Assembly: GCF_958298935.1 (NCBI RefSeq)
Contig: NC_084942.1
Span: 16,437,501-16,501,500 of the forward strand
From: Phragmites australis
Lineage: Eukaryota; Streptophyta; Magnoliopsida; Poales; Poaceae
Direction: 5' to 3'
Length of the DNA: 64,000 nt
Part shown: in pieces, positions 22,847 to 34,189 of the stretch
Numbering within the stretch: the stretch's first letter is position 1
Layout of the letters: each line of letters starts with the position of its first letter
The notes under the pieces: model-generated
The model's input: only the letters and a program-made list of their open reading frames with translations
What the model was told of the DNA's origin: nothing
The model's database searches: none
Made by a program: the position numbers and the translations under genes

Positions 22847-25800
22847 ATGGCTGGAATGCTACCGCGTCTAATCTTTGCATCCACCCTGCTGCTGATAGCA
22901 TCCATCAAGAGCAGCACAGCGTCGAGGATGGCAAGGCCTGGCTGCAGAGAAACATGTGGCAACCTCACAATCCCCTACCCCTTCGGCATCGGTCCCGGTT
23001 GCTACCATGGTCCAGGGTTCGACGTTTCGTGCGAGAGTAACCGCACTTTCATGCATAACTCAAGCAGCCGAATGGAGATCTACAACATCAGCCTGCTAGG
23101 AGGGCAGGCTCGAGTCAGCACCTTGATTGCCTCCAAGTGCTATTACAACGGCTCGATCACAAATGGATGGGCCTCAACAACTACTGCTGAGTTGTTCACT
23201 ATATCCAGCAAGGCAAACAAGTTAACAGCGGTTGGATGCAACACACTTGCTTTCTTGGGAGGCTACAACAAGAACGAGTACAGGGCTGGAGCTGGGTGCT
23301 TCTCCATGTGCCTGGACAAGCAAAGCGTGGATCATAGCGGCCAGTGCTCTGGCATGGGCTGTTGCCAGACATCCATTGCACCGAACCTTAGTTCCTTCAA
23401 CACAACCTTCGATGAGAGGTACAACAATTCTGAGGTACTTGACTTCAACCCATGCAGCTATGCCTTTGTCGCCGAGCAGGATTGGTTCAAGTTTGAGGCT
23501 TCTTATCTCGAGGATAACAAGTTAACAGAAAAGTACAAGGATGGAGTTCCTTCTGTGCTTGACTGGGTTGTTGGAAGAGAATCCTGTGATGAAGCAGTTA
23601 AGAACATGTCATCATATGCCTGCATTAGCATGAACAGCCAGTGCATCGAGTCACCAAATGCTACAGGGTACCTGTGTAACTGCAGCAATGGCTTTGCAGG
23701 CAACCCCTATCTGGCAGATGGGTGTCAAGGTCAGCAACTCTCTGGAATTCACTCTGTTCTTCAAAGTTCATCCCAAGTTACCTGTTCATTGATCTTCAGT
23801 TAATCTCTACTCTTGTATGATGTTTGCAGATATTAACGAGTGCCAAATTCGAGATCAGTATATGTGCCATGGAATTTGCAGTAACACAATTGGGGGTTAC
23901 AATTGTTCCTGCCCTTCTGGGACTTACAGCATAGATCCAAAGCGACAAACCTGTAGTCCGATTGCAGCTTCAGAAAGAGCGAAATTGACAAAAATGTTTA
24001 TAGGTAATTTCCCTGTACTCCAAACATTTCAGTACTGCTATCAGAATAGCATGGATAAGTCAGTGGTGTAGTGGATATACAAGGCATTAGTGGCATGGAA
24101 TCAGCCTGAATAGACTCTGAAAGCTTAGTAGAAGCTTACCTTCTTTTCCCTTAGGTAGCAGCCAAAGGCGAATCGGTTGACAGAAGAATACTTTAAGCAT
24201 TCTTTTTCAAAATTTCAGTACTCGAGCCAACACGACCAATATATGGTCCTTGTAGCAATACAATTGTCTCTAGCAATCTATTACCTCTGTATTAAAGTTG
24301 AGTACAAAAGATGGCACAAAAGGGTGTGGAACATTATAGCGCTAGAACTTTACATGGACTTCTAAGGAATGCCAAGATAAAACTTCTCTCTAGGTCTCTT
24401 TCACATACAAAATCAATAAATGATTATTTCATATAATTTGCATAACAATTATTTCGCCATTATTCTCACAACAACATGTGGGTTCAGTCCTAGTTAGTTA
24501 TTTAATTTAAAGTAGGTAATAGATTATGGAGCATTATAGCAAGTGATCACAAAGGTGTGGTAACCAAAATACTGCAGAACAAAGCAGAGAGGATGTACTA
24601 TGTCCTAGGATATGCAGTTCACATAAGAATAAACCTAAGGTGTAGAACCATAAGTAGTAGTCTTACACATGATGAAAGACACGCATGGTAAATTAAATAC
24701 TTATAAAACATAGGGGAAATCTATCAAAGTATAAAGATACAAAGGGACAGTCTACAATTTTCTGAAATCCACAAAAGAAAAGGAGGCACAGGTTCTGCAT
24801 ATCCAAATTAGGTGATACATGCAGATGATCAAATAACTGAAAGAATATTTTTCTTTGCAGGTATTTCGTCATGCATTATACTTCTGCTTATCTGCATTTT
24901 TGCCCTTCTGATTGAATGTCACAAGAGAAAGCTGACAAGAGAAAAGAAAATATTCTTCCAACAAAATGGTGGTCTCCTGTTATATGACCGAATCAGGTCG
25001 AAGCAAGTTGATACAGTAAGAATATTCACGACAGAAGAACTAGAGCATGCAACAAACAATTTTGACTCAAGCATGGAAGTAGGGAGAGGCGGCTATGGCA
25101 CTGTTTACAAGGGAGTTCTAAAAGACAACAGAGTAGTAGCCATCAAGCGCTCAAAGATCATGAACACGGTTCAAAAAGATGATTTTGTGCAAGAGATGAT
25201 TATACTTTCACAGATCAACCACAGGAATGTAGTGAGGCTTCTCGGTTGTTGCTTAGAAGTGGAAGTTCCCATGTTGGTCTATGAGTTTATCCCGAACGGC
25301 ACTCTATTCGATCTGATGCATGGAAGATGCAGAAGACCATCCATTTCACTGGATACTCGTCTTAGGATTGCCCAGGAATCTGCAGAAGCATTAGCATATC
25401 TGCACTCAGCAGCATCCCCTCCCATAGTTCATGGAGATGTAAAATCTCCAAACATTCTCCTAGGCGACAACTACATAGCGAAAGTTACTGATTTTGGAGC
25501 ATCAAGAATGCTTCCCAAGGATGAAATACAATTTCTGACAACGGTACAGGGAACTCTGGGTTATCTAGACCCTGAATACTTACAAGAGCGTCAACTAACA
25601 GAGAAAAGTGATGTTTATAGTTTTGGAGTAGTGCTTCTAGAGCTGATTACGAGGAAGACAGCAATTTATTCTGACAGTACTGATGAAAAGAAAAGCCTCT
25701 CATCATCCTTCCTTCTGGCATTGAAAGAGAACAAACTTCAATCCATCTTGGATAGGAATATATTGGGTGTCAGAATAGAGCTACTCCAGGAAGTTGCTGA

Positions 25801-26020
25801 ACTCGCAAAGTGTTGCTTGAATATGAAGGGTGAAGAACGGCCATTGATGACAGAAGTGTCTGAAAAGTTGAGATCTATACGGCGCACCTGGAGAGAACAA
25901 TTGATTGAGCATGCTAGTGAAGAAATTGAATGTTTGCCTGAAAGCTCATTGAACCATCACCCTTCTAGCACTGGACGGCATGGAAGTTTGATGGCACTAG
26001 ATTTAGAAATTGGTCGATGA
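22847..26020 (+). CDS. Wall-associated receptor-like kinase (WAK/WAKL), three exons, intact
   Basis: Exons 22847-23729, 23830-24003 and 24861-26020 join at GT..AG introns of 100 and 857 bp, both phase 1, to give 738 residues and a TGA. Residues 1-26 form a signal peptide. GUB_WAK pectin-binding-like cysteines start at C33 (ETCGNLTIPYPFG). An EGF-like repeat (ATGYLCNCSNGFAGNPY) precedes an EGF-Ca repeat at about 295-335 (DINECQIRDQYMCHGICSN). A membrane segment lies at 354-370. The kinase has GRGGYGTVYKG (427-437), K448, E464, HGDVK with D545, and DFG at 563-565. HGD in place of HRD makes it a non-RD kinase, a class common in immune receptors. WAKs bind cell-wall pectin and signal in growth or defence. 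Exon number and splice phase match the family; no lesion was seen. Ligand and role are not deducible. Confidence 0.93.
24004..24860 (+). other. Intron 2 of the kinase gene
   Basis: This intron of 857 bp runs from GTAATTTCC to TTTCTTTGCAG and is AT-rich. It holds no recognised element. The preceding intron 1 (23730-23829) runs GTCAGCAAC to TGTTTGCAG. Confidence 0.85.
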
Positions 26021-26219
26021 TAAATATGCAAGGATCAAAATTAAAGTCGCAATAGAGTTTGAAGTTAAAACTGTTAGATATATATTGCTCTTTGTAGTAT
26101 CCTTAGATTATAAGGGGTTATTTGCACAATAGATACGCATTCACATGATTAGGCTTCGTCTTTGGAGCATTCTCTGTGGCAACATTCCTTATCTGCTTTC
26201 TCTTGAGCTTCTGATAGAG

Positions 26220-26890
26220 CCCGTGCAGCCATCTGTCGACAAAGTAGATACTAAAGTCGCCACCACTACGTATGATACGACTATCTCCGCCTACCACGAA
26301 GCTTTAAAGTAGTACCTTGATCAATTATCTGAATATGCTAAGTTGATGAATGATGATGCTCATGCAACGTTTATTCTAGTTGCTAGTGTGGAGCCCAGAA
26401 TATCTTCTGAGATTGTTGGTTTATCTGCCGTCTTCAGATGTGAACTTATCTTCGTCAAACCTATGAGTCATCTGGGAATACTCACTATATGTCTGTTGTT
26501 CGCTAGGAGCAATCTCTTCAGCAGAGTGATGTCACAATTGATGTGTTCTATTCTTATATGATGGTTGTGTGGCATTAGTTAGACTCTCTTTGTGTTGTAG
26601 GTTGCCACTCTTATCAGTGGTGCTTGGATCTACATGATGAATGTAATTTTTTATGCTCCCTTCGAGTTCCTGACTTGCCTTCGTCTGGAGTTTGAGCAGC
26701 ATCGGGCTCAACTGCTTGCACGAGTTTCACACTTGTGGATGCTCTCACGAAGCTACGCTCGGAGGAGACTCATCTGCGTGGTTCTGGATTGCTGCCATTT
26801 TCTTCAATGTTGGCAGCTCGTCCACCTGCTACGGCTACATCTACATCTTTATCTACATCACCGCATGTTCCTCATGTGACTCAAAGTTAA
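26220..26890 (+). pseudogene. Ty1/copia gag relic (UBN2/Retrotran_gag type)
   Basis: The translation gives YLDQLSEYAKLMNDDAHATF and VASVEPRISSEIVGL, then in shifted frames VVRQEQSLQQSDVTIDVFYS and ALTKLRSEETHLRGSG. This is the layout of copia gag proteins that precede the zinc knuckle. Stops and frameshifts are frequent, and no protease, LTR or primer site was found beside it. It starts about 200 bp after the kinase stop codon and may overlap the kinase 3' flank. Confidence 0.65.
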
Positions 26891-28189
26891 GAGTTAAATA
26901 ATTCATGGAAAATTTACCATAAAAATCCATGCTCGAAGTAGCAAGATAGCAAGAAATTCAAACACACGAAACAAAGACCGAGACAAAACCCAGAGCATTT
27001 ACCAGTAATAATATGTCGTACGAGATTCATTGCACCAACAGTGGTTGGCTGCACAATGATAAAGAAACTACCCATGATAATTCAGGAAACCCAACCTTAC
27101 TGAATTCAACAGGAGCTTCTAAAGAATCAAAGAGAAAGAAAACCCGCACAAAATCTGTTTTCTGCGTTTGAAACCACAACGGGAAATATAAATCTGTTCT
27201 GGATTTTCTCCCTGGTAATTAGCACCGACTTACCATTCCAACTGAGACAGTTTAGAGTTTGATGTTATCCATATTCTGCAGAATCCACTTCAACCGTTGC
27301 ATCATCTAATATGAACAAATCATACTACATTGTATTAATGACCTCGGTAAAACTCTAACTTACAAAATATGCAAGCACTCCACTCTAGAAAGAGGCTTTG
27401 AGAAATGGAAGAAAGCTTGAGAGTTGGTATGTATGCATTGAATTGTAAATAATTTCATGCATGACCAATCGAAGGCAAGAATCAAAAGACAATATAGCAA
27501 AAATAATTTTCGAAGGACCATTGCGGTAAAAATAATTTTTGCTAGACCAGATCACGAAAATTATAATTATTGTTCAACCGTCCAGCAAAAATTGTTGTAC
27601 AGTCTGCCCATGATGCCCTGCGCCTCCTTCTCTCTGTCAGTCGAAATCTTTGACACTATCACCAAGCACGTGGGGAGGAGAGAGAGGCCGACGCACATGA
27701 GTGGGAGGAGAGAGGCCGCGCGTTCGGCAGGGAGAGGGAGGAGGCCTGTTGGGAGAGAAGAAGAGGAAGAAGAGGGAAGACGAAGAGGAAGAAGAAGGGA
27801 GAAGAAGGAAGAAGTGGGAGGAGGAAGAAAAAGGAAGGAGGAAGAAGAAGATAAAGGTAAAAAAATTATTTGTAATTTTTTAATTACGGATTTAATTATG
27901 GATTAGAAATTATGTATTTTGCTTCATATGTATATATGTAACGTTTAATTACGGATTGGAGAAAATGATGATAGGTTATATTTTAGGTCACAACGAATTT
28001 TATTTTGAGTATTAGTTTAAGAAAATAATATATATATATATGTAGATTTTAGGTAATGAAGATTATAATAGGTCACATTTTAGGGAAAATAATTGAGCAT
28101 TACGTTAAGCAATACTAAGTTAGTCACATTAGATAAATGTAATTTCTAATTAACAGGGAAAATAAGTTGATAATTTATTTGATATATTT
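26891..28189. other. No gene recognised; purine-rich block
   Basis: AT-rich DNA surrounds a strongly purine-rich block at about 27680-27855 (GAGGAAGAAG-type), which creates long but low-complexity ORFs of 149 and 60 codons. ATATATATATATAT lies at about 28028-28042. Some of this may be the 5' part of the Mutator-like element that follows. Confidence 0.4.
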
Positions 28190-29416
28190 TTGTTAGGTTG
28201 CAGTTATGTCCTATAAGACTTAGACTTTTCTATAAAAATGATCAAATTCGTAACGGTCCATCTAGTGTTGATTTGAGCAATTTTTCGTTTATCATTCTTG
28301 AGCACCCAAACCCTGAGGGTACACGGATGAGGTGCTTGCTCTATGACACCGGAGGGCACTGGATTGAGACAGAGCCAAAGGAGAAGTGGTCTTTCCTCTA
28401 CGACACCAGAGATGCTAGGTTCATGTACCGGGCTACCTCTTTTATTGAATATGTGTATTATGAACTAATTGTTTGACAATTTATAACGCATGCATTTGGT
28501 TGATGTATTCTTGTAGGTATGGTGTCATGACTACCAACATAGCAGAGGTTTACAATTGGGTCATCAAAGGGCTACATAGACTCTCTTGTTGCAATCGTTG
28601 AGGGCATGTTGTACGGCATGATTTGGTACTACCAAAAGAGGCATGATGTTGCTGTTATTCACTATACAATAATGCATATACCGTATGCCAGCCGAATGAT
28701 AGAACACATGCAAAAAAGAACGAGAAGGCAGTAGAACACATGGTTCGTAGCATGGGTGCCAATGAGCTTCGCTTTGAGATAACCCTAAGATCAAAAGGAG
28801 GAGTGGGGAGCGATATCAGAATTGTCACTCACGAGGTGAACCTAGGACCAGAATTGTCACACATGGTTTGTAGCATGGGTGCCAATGAGCACCGCTTCGA
28901 GATAACCCTAAAATCAAAAGGAGGAGTGGGGAGCGATACCGGAATGGATGGTGCAAATGCACCTGCAATAAACTGAAGATTTTATATGTCCCCTATTCTC
29001 ATGTGCTAGCTGCATTACCACAAGTGGGTGTGGGGACCTCAATATATGTGTCACAATTTTACTTGAAGGAAAATATGGTACAGACCTAGACTAGGGAGTT
29101 CCATGGATTCATTTCACATGGTGACTTCATAGTTTATGATAGTGATATGTTGATATGTCTGCCCCCTATGGCGTTGCTTAGACATGCCCATTATAAAGGT
29201 GGTCAGCTACAGACTAGGTGTATTCATAACGATATGGATGAAGCTGAAGTTGGCGGGTCTATGAGGAGGTGCAGTGAGTGTGATGAGTTTAGTCACAAGG
29301 CAAAGGATTGCCCACAGTCTAACCGCGGTGATGCTGGAGCAGGGCCATCCACCGGTAGTCGACGTGGGAGAGGTGTCCATGGAGGACAAGAAGTGCACAG
29401 GATTGAGACAGACTAG
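28190..29416 (+). pseudogene. Mutator-like (MULE) transposase relic with the catalytic core missing
   Basis: The N-terminal part (28198-28476) reads RLRLFYKNDQIRNGPSS and ends VYYELIV, like the leading region of grass MULE transposases. After a gap with no recognisable DDE core, the C-terminal part shows a SWIM-type finger with CKCTCN and LYVPYSHVLAALPQ (about 28950-29015), where the last Cys of the CxH pair is replaced by Tyr. RCIHNDMDEAE and the knuckle CSECDEFSHKAKDC (29275-29316) follow. A TAG at about 29085 and other stops show it is dead. MULE transposases cut and paste DNA at long terminal inverted repeats, which were not found here. Confidence 0.75.
28741..28944 (+). repeat. 123-bp in-frame tandem duplication in the MULE relic
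   Basis: TGGTTYGTAGCATGGGTGCC starts at 28741 and again at 28864. The second copy is shorter (about 81 bp). The step is 41 codons, so the protein segment MGANELRFEITLRSKGGVGS is repeated in frame (as MGANEHRFEITLKSKGGVGS). Confidence 0.9.
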
Positions 29417-29834
29417 GAGGAATATGCTATCTAAAAAGTATGTGTTTCTATAGTTATTTGTGTACGATTTATGTTCCTGATGTAAGAACTATATAGTATT
29501 ATTTGTGCACTATTTGTGTATTATTTGTGTTCCTTCTATCATATTAAGTTTGTTTGTGTATTGTTTATATTCTTGATGTAAAAACTATGTGGTCATCTAT
29601 TTATAAGAATTATTTGATATATTTTGTTTCTATTAATTGTTGTTTTATGTGTGTACCATTGGTGCTACCTCTTTTGTCAGGATGGAGCCATCGTATGAGC
29701 TTCTGGACTGTTCTTTGGATGAGCATCACTGTGGCTTCTTACAAGTCTATAGCGACATACATCACTCCTATGGCACTTTGCATACGATTTCATGCATTGT
29801 CTTACTAATCTTCCCTCTTGTTTCATTTGTATAG
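29417..29834. other. Spacer between MULE and GRF-family exon, with intron-like sequence
   Basis: The last 90 bp (TCTATAGCGACATACATCAC ... TTTGTATAG) match the intron of GRF locus C (GTATAGCGACATAGATCAC ... TTTGTCCAG), but the donor GT is changed. The zinc-finger exon expected upstream cannot be recognised. Confidence 0.5.
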
Positions 29835-30090
29835 TCTCCTCCACCTTTCTATGACTTCATGGTGTGGCTGGACATAGAGCAAAATGAGCACCAAAAGCGG
29901 TGGGTCGACATGAACATGCAGTGGAGGAGGGAAGCTTATGAACGCCACGAGTACGAGCAACAGCAGGAGGAACTACGGATGAAGCGGCAATAGGATAAGC
30001 GCATGAAGAAGGCTATGGAGGAGCGCACCGTGGCTCAAGCACGCGAAGCAGAAAAGAAAAGGAAGCAGGAGAGGGCCCGTCGTGCAGGGT
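29835..30090 (+). pseudogene. GRF-family second exon (coiled coil), locus A
   Basis: It begins right after an AG acceptor with SPPPFYDFMVWLDIEQ and continues QKRWVDMNMQWRREAYERH into a basic coiled coil ending KKRKQERARRAG. It is nearly identical in layout to exon 2 of locus C (SPSPLCDFM, QKRWVDIEIQWRREAYQ). One TAG interrupts the helix at about 29992. The exon is cut at about 30090 by gypsy element G2. Confidence 0.7.
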
Positions 30091-30211
30091 ATTACTCTGC
30101 TTTGGGGGCCCAAACCTGTATACATCACGTGTCTTATTTCCTGCTTGGTCCTTGATCTTGAAGGTACCCCAGTTCCATTGCAGACATATTGTTAGGAACT
30201 AATCTTTGACA
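30091..30211 (+). mobile_element. Truncated 5' LTR end of gypsy element G2
   Basis: About 120 bp with CCTGTATACATCACGTG, GGTACCCCAGTTCCA and the end AATCTTTGACA lie directly before a primer site. This is only the 3' edge of an LTR, joined abruptly to the GRF-family exon, so the LTR start is lost. Confidence 0.65.
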
Positions 30212-30213
30212 GT

Positions 30214-30231
30214 TAGTGCGCCAGGTAGGGG
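30214..30231 (+). other. Primer-binding site of element G2
   Basis: TAGTGCGCCAGGTAGGGG differs by two transitions from the G3 site TGGCGCGCCAGGTAGGGG and sits two bases after the LTR end. Confidence 0.8.
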
Positions 30232-30504
30232 CCTTCATCCGTTTTTCAGAATCGATCATGTCTCAAGTGTGTGTTCATGTTGGATTTTCTCCGACATCGG
30301 CTTCTACGACCACTTCAAGTCGGCAATGGTCATCTTCACATCGCTTCCTGCTAGTTTGAAGATCATCTTCAGAATAATGGCATACCGCTGAGATGATCAA
30401 GGTGAACTGATCCACACCGGTATCATCGAGTCTAGCCCATTGGACGCATATCATGAGGTGGGACACCTCGAGTGGGTCCCAAGGAGCCTAATGTTCTTCA
30501 GTTC

Positions 30505-30750
30505 ATGGACACCGACAATGAAGGTGAGAGTCAGGACAGTGGTAATGACAGCTCCATCGACGGCTAGAGCAGCCAAACAGATCAATTCATGTTTATGGCT
30601 GGAGCCGACGCCACACCCATCGAGCAAAATGTGGAGGATCCAAACATCATGATGAACGATGGTGAAAGAATCCTCAAGTATCTAGTCGCAACAGGTGGGG
30701 CTATGCAGGCCCCCGATACCTCCCATCATCGACAGGTGAAGAAAAATTAG
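30505..30750 (+). pseudogene. N-terminal gag fragment of element G2
   Basis: An ATG at 30505 opens MDTDNEGESQDSGNDSSIDG followed by a stop, then FMFMAGADATPIEQNVEDP. This is an acidic gag start as in Tat-type elements. The rest of gag, protease and most of RT are absent: within about 50 bp the sequence passes to RNase H. Confidence 0.5.
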
Positions 30751-30794
30751 GGGAACCCTGATATTCGATGTCGATCTGGACAGAATAACCGGAG

Positions 30795-31830
30795 AAGACA
30801 TTTCAAGACTTAAAAGGTATTTATTGTCTCCGTTATTTCGGACTCCACCTAACAAAAAAGAGGAGCTCTTTTTGTACATTGCAGCTACCACACAAATTGT
30901 GAGCACGATCCTGGTGGTCAAGCAAGAATGCCCCGAGAAGAAGGCCAAGATCCAGAAGCCGGTTTACTACATAAGAGAAGTCCTACCTAATGCTAAGCTA
31001 CGATACTCACAAGTTCAGAAGTTGTTGTATGAAGTCCTGATGACTTCCCGAAAGCTACAACATTATTTGCGAGCGCACAGATCACCATCGTAATGATGTA
31101 TCCGCTGAAGGATGTTATACACAATAGGGAGGCTACTGGATGAATCGCGCAATGGGTGTTCGAGCTCAACGAATTCGACATAGATTACGCACCACGCATA
31201 AGCGTTAAGTTGGGAGTACTGGCAGAATTCATTGTCAAGTGGACAAATATTGAGGAAACAAAACCAAATGTGGCCAAGGATCACTAGACGCTTTTTTTGA
31301 TGGATCGCTCATGCTTCAAGGTTCAGGAGCTAGCATCATGCTCAAATCTCCAACGGGTGACAGACTCAGGTATGTTGTTCAATTACAATTCAAAGCTTCC
31401 AACAATGTTGCATAATACGAAGGACTGGTAAACGGGCTCCGCATAGCTATACCACTCAAAATCAGTGACTACTCGTGAAAGCGGACTCACAACTACTCGT
31501 AAACCAAGAGGAAAAGGAGTACTAGTGCTTAGACGATAACATGGCAGCTTATCTAAGCAAAGTACAAAAGCTTAAGCAAAAGTTCAAAGGGCTGGAAGTC
31601 ACGCACATTCGGAGAGGCGACAACTCCACCACTAATGAACTCGCCAGGCTCGCTTCATCTCATTTGCACACACCTGGAAGAGTCTTCATCGAGAAACTTC
31701 TCAAACCATTTCGATATCCTCGAGTGCAGATGCTGCCCAACTCGGTGAGTAATCTAGTTGAGTCAGCGAGGCAGAATTCGCAGGCACGGAAGCTGTACTA
31801 CTCGAACGTGAACCTACTTGGATGACCCTA
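30795..31830 (+). pseudogene. RNase H and archaeal-type RNase H relic of element G2
   Basis: DISRLKRYLLSPLFRTPPNK marks the end of RT and the start of RNase H, and KPVYYIREVLPNAKLRYSQV follows. A second RNase H domain (FDGSLMLQGSGASIML, then NNVA-YEGLVNGLRIA) starts near 31297 with its aspartate intact. 31541-31825 is the linker (LSKVQKLKQKFKGLEVTH). Stops at about 31093 and several later ones inactivate it. Confidence 0.75.
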
Positions 31831-31959
31831 TTCTGAGCTTATCTCAAAGGTCGAGAGATCCCTGGCGATGATGCGTCTGTAGAGAAAATTGCTCGTAAGT
31901 CTAAACTATACGCTTTGGTAGGAGGCAGCTCTTCCAAAAGGGGAGTAACAAAATCTTGA

Positions 31960-33023
31960 TGAAGTGCATCACTCAGGAAGAGGGCAATAAGATATTGCTC
32001 GATATCCATGGAGACATGTGTTGTAATCATGTGTCTTACCGTACCTTGGTCGGAGAAGTTTTCTACCAAGGAATCTATTGGCCGACTGCCCTCTAGGATG
32101 CTTCTGAGCTGGTCAAAAAGTGCGAAAGCTGCCAATTTTTTGGGAGGCAGACCACTCGTCAACCTAAGCTCTACAAACAATCCATATTTCTTGGTCTTTC
32201 TCCGTTTGGGGCTTGGATATTCTGGGACTGTTCCCAAGTGCCCAAGGTAGTTTTAAATTCCTATTTGTGGCTATCGACACATTCACTAAGTGGATCGAGG
32301 CTGAATCTGTGGGAAAGATAACTGCAGAAGCGGCTAAGAAGTTCGTGAGGAGTATAAATTACTCGATACGGCATTCTGCATTGGATAATTACAGACAACA
32401 TTAGCCAGTTCAGAAGTAGATCCTTTACTGCGTTATGTGAAGAATACAACATCAAAACTTGTTTTGCTTCAGTAGCTCACCCTCAAAGTAACAGTCAGGT
32501 TGAGCACGCTAATGGTATAGTTTTACAAGGTATCAAAAATTGGGTGTTTGATAGGCTGAAAGCTTACTCAAAACAATGAGTGAAGGAACTTTCCTCAGTA
32601 CTATGAGCCATTCGTACCTCTAACAGGGCCACTGGTGAAACTCCTTTCTTTTTAGTCTACAAAGCAGAAGCAGTTCTTCTGACTAAATTGTAGTTTGGAT
32701 CACCACGAGTGGAAAGTTACTCGAAAGAGGCACAAGAGCAATTGCGAGTAGACTACATCAATCTACCTGAGGAGTACCATGATCAAGCAACTAAGTATCA
32801 ACAAGTGTTGCATAGATATCACAGTCAGAAAGATCAACCCATGAAACTCACTATTGGGGACCTTGTTCTACAAAAGGTGCAGAAACAGGCTAGACACCAT
32901 AAGTTATCATCTAACTGGGAAGGACCCTACATAGTACTCGAAGTCACTCGACCTGGATCAGTACGACTATCTACTTCAAACAGTGAAGAACTCAAAAACT
33001 TGTGGAACATCGATCAACTCTGA
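31960..33023 (+). pseudogene. Integrase relic of element G2
   Basis: The zinc-binding part shows ELVKKCESCQFF near 32112. The core has VAIDTFTKWIEAESVGKITA (32260-32320), WIITDNISQF and SNSQVEHANG, so all three catalytic acids remain. The C-terminal part 32709-33023 is open and ends NLWNIDQL. Frameshifts near 32150 and 32360 and stops near 32577 and 32605 make it non-functional. Confidence 0.8.
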
Positions 33024-33364
33024 AAGTTTCATTCATAGATAAGGTAGGTTAAAGGTAAGTCGATTACATTTTGATTAGACTGACTATCCTATTAAATATT
33101 TTTCTTTCTGACCTGCGTAGCTAGCGAAAAGTTAACAGAAAGGATTTACCTAGCTCTTGCAAATAGTGGAGATCCACCACCTCCAAGAGTTCAGAAGTAT
33201 GTGGACCACTACTTGCCCTCGTACGAGTCAAGGAATGCCTTTTGCTCTTCCTTGGGTTGGCAACTGATCGCCCCGGGGACCGGCTGCCGACCAATATAAG
33301 GGTCATGGAGAGTGACCGAGGTGAAGACCCTGTTAGAGCTATTGACTAACACTGGTGATGCTGA

Positions 33365-33869
33365 CTAACCCTCCGCGGGATGCGGAGGCGATCTGGAGGT
33401 TGTTGAGGGAGAAGAAGACTGCGCTTTCTTCACCACTGAAGGCTCAGGGGCTCCAATACTGAAGGCATCATCAGTGACTTTGTCGATGTTCTCGTCAAGA
33501 TCACCACCATCATCATCTCCTACTTGTATAGCCCGCGTCGCTGAATTGCGTTGTTTTCTCCATGGTGTCATCGTCGAGGAAGCGCCAAAGGTGCCGAGTG
33601 AAGGGTCGACGACCTCCGATGGACAATATGTTCCCTCTCCTCTTATGCCTCTCACTCGAGTCCTCCTCATCAGAGGAGACAATGATGACTCCCGACGGAA
33701 CCATGGCGAGAGGCCTTGGGGTGAGAGATCCCACTTCTTCAATTTCTAGACATTGCTTAGGAGATGACAATGGAGTAGAGGCCATTGTTTCACGTTCTAC
33801 GAGTGCTACGAGTAACACGTAGGGAAGAACGGAAGGGGATTGTGGAGAAAACAAACGACTTCGGGTCAC
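33365..33869 (-). pseudogene. Antisense ORF 1 of element G2 (SSDEED protein), one frameshift
   Basis: Two overlapping minus-strand frames (33513-33869 and 33365-33742) join by a one-base shift. The first opens MTRSRLFSPQSPSVLP and contains VIIVSSDEEDSSE. The second contains QVGDDDGGDLDENID and a serine/proline-rich end. The layout and the SSDEED box match the antisense ORF of G1 at 7483-8019, also placed 3' of pol. No enzyme domain was recognised. Confidence 0.6.
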
Positions 33870-34189
33870 CCCTATTTATAGTCATGGGAACGGGTCGAAC
33901 AAAAAGTTTTGAAGCCTTCAAGATCCGATAACGACAGTTAAAATTCCAAGGTCACCTCGGGTGCGTGGTGATTCAAGGTTGATGCATCGGGCGGAAGCCA
34001 GGATGTCGCCAAGGCATTATGACACATCCAATCTCTATGCAGAGGGATGCTGCATCATTATAACACATTATATCAAAGGTTGCAGTGAAAAACGAGCACG
34101 AACGGGAGTGGGTTTTTAATTTTCACGTACCTGACTATTCGAATTCACTTGATGGCCTTAACATAACCACAGCCATACACTCATAGGTT

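Noticed and set aside
27457..27906. 149-codon ORF with Glu/Arg-rich end
   Set aside because: It is produced by a low-complexity purine block; the start region is AT-rich and shows no homology.
31839..32237. 132-codon minus-strand ORF in G2
   Set aside because: It is the reverse of the integrase zinc-binding region, whose sense translation is recognisable.
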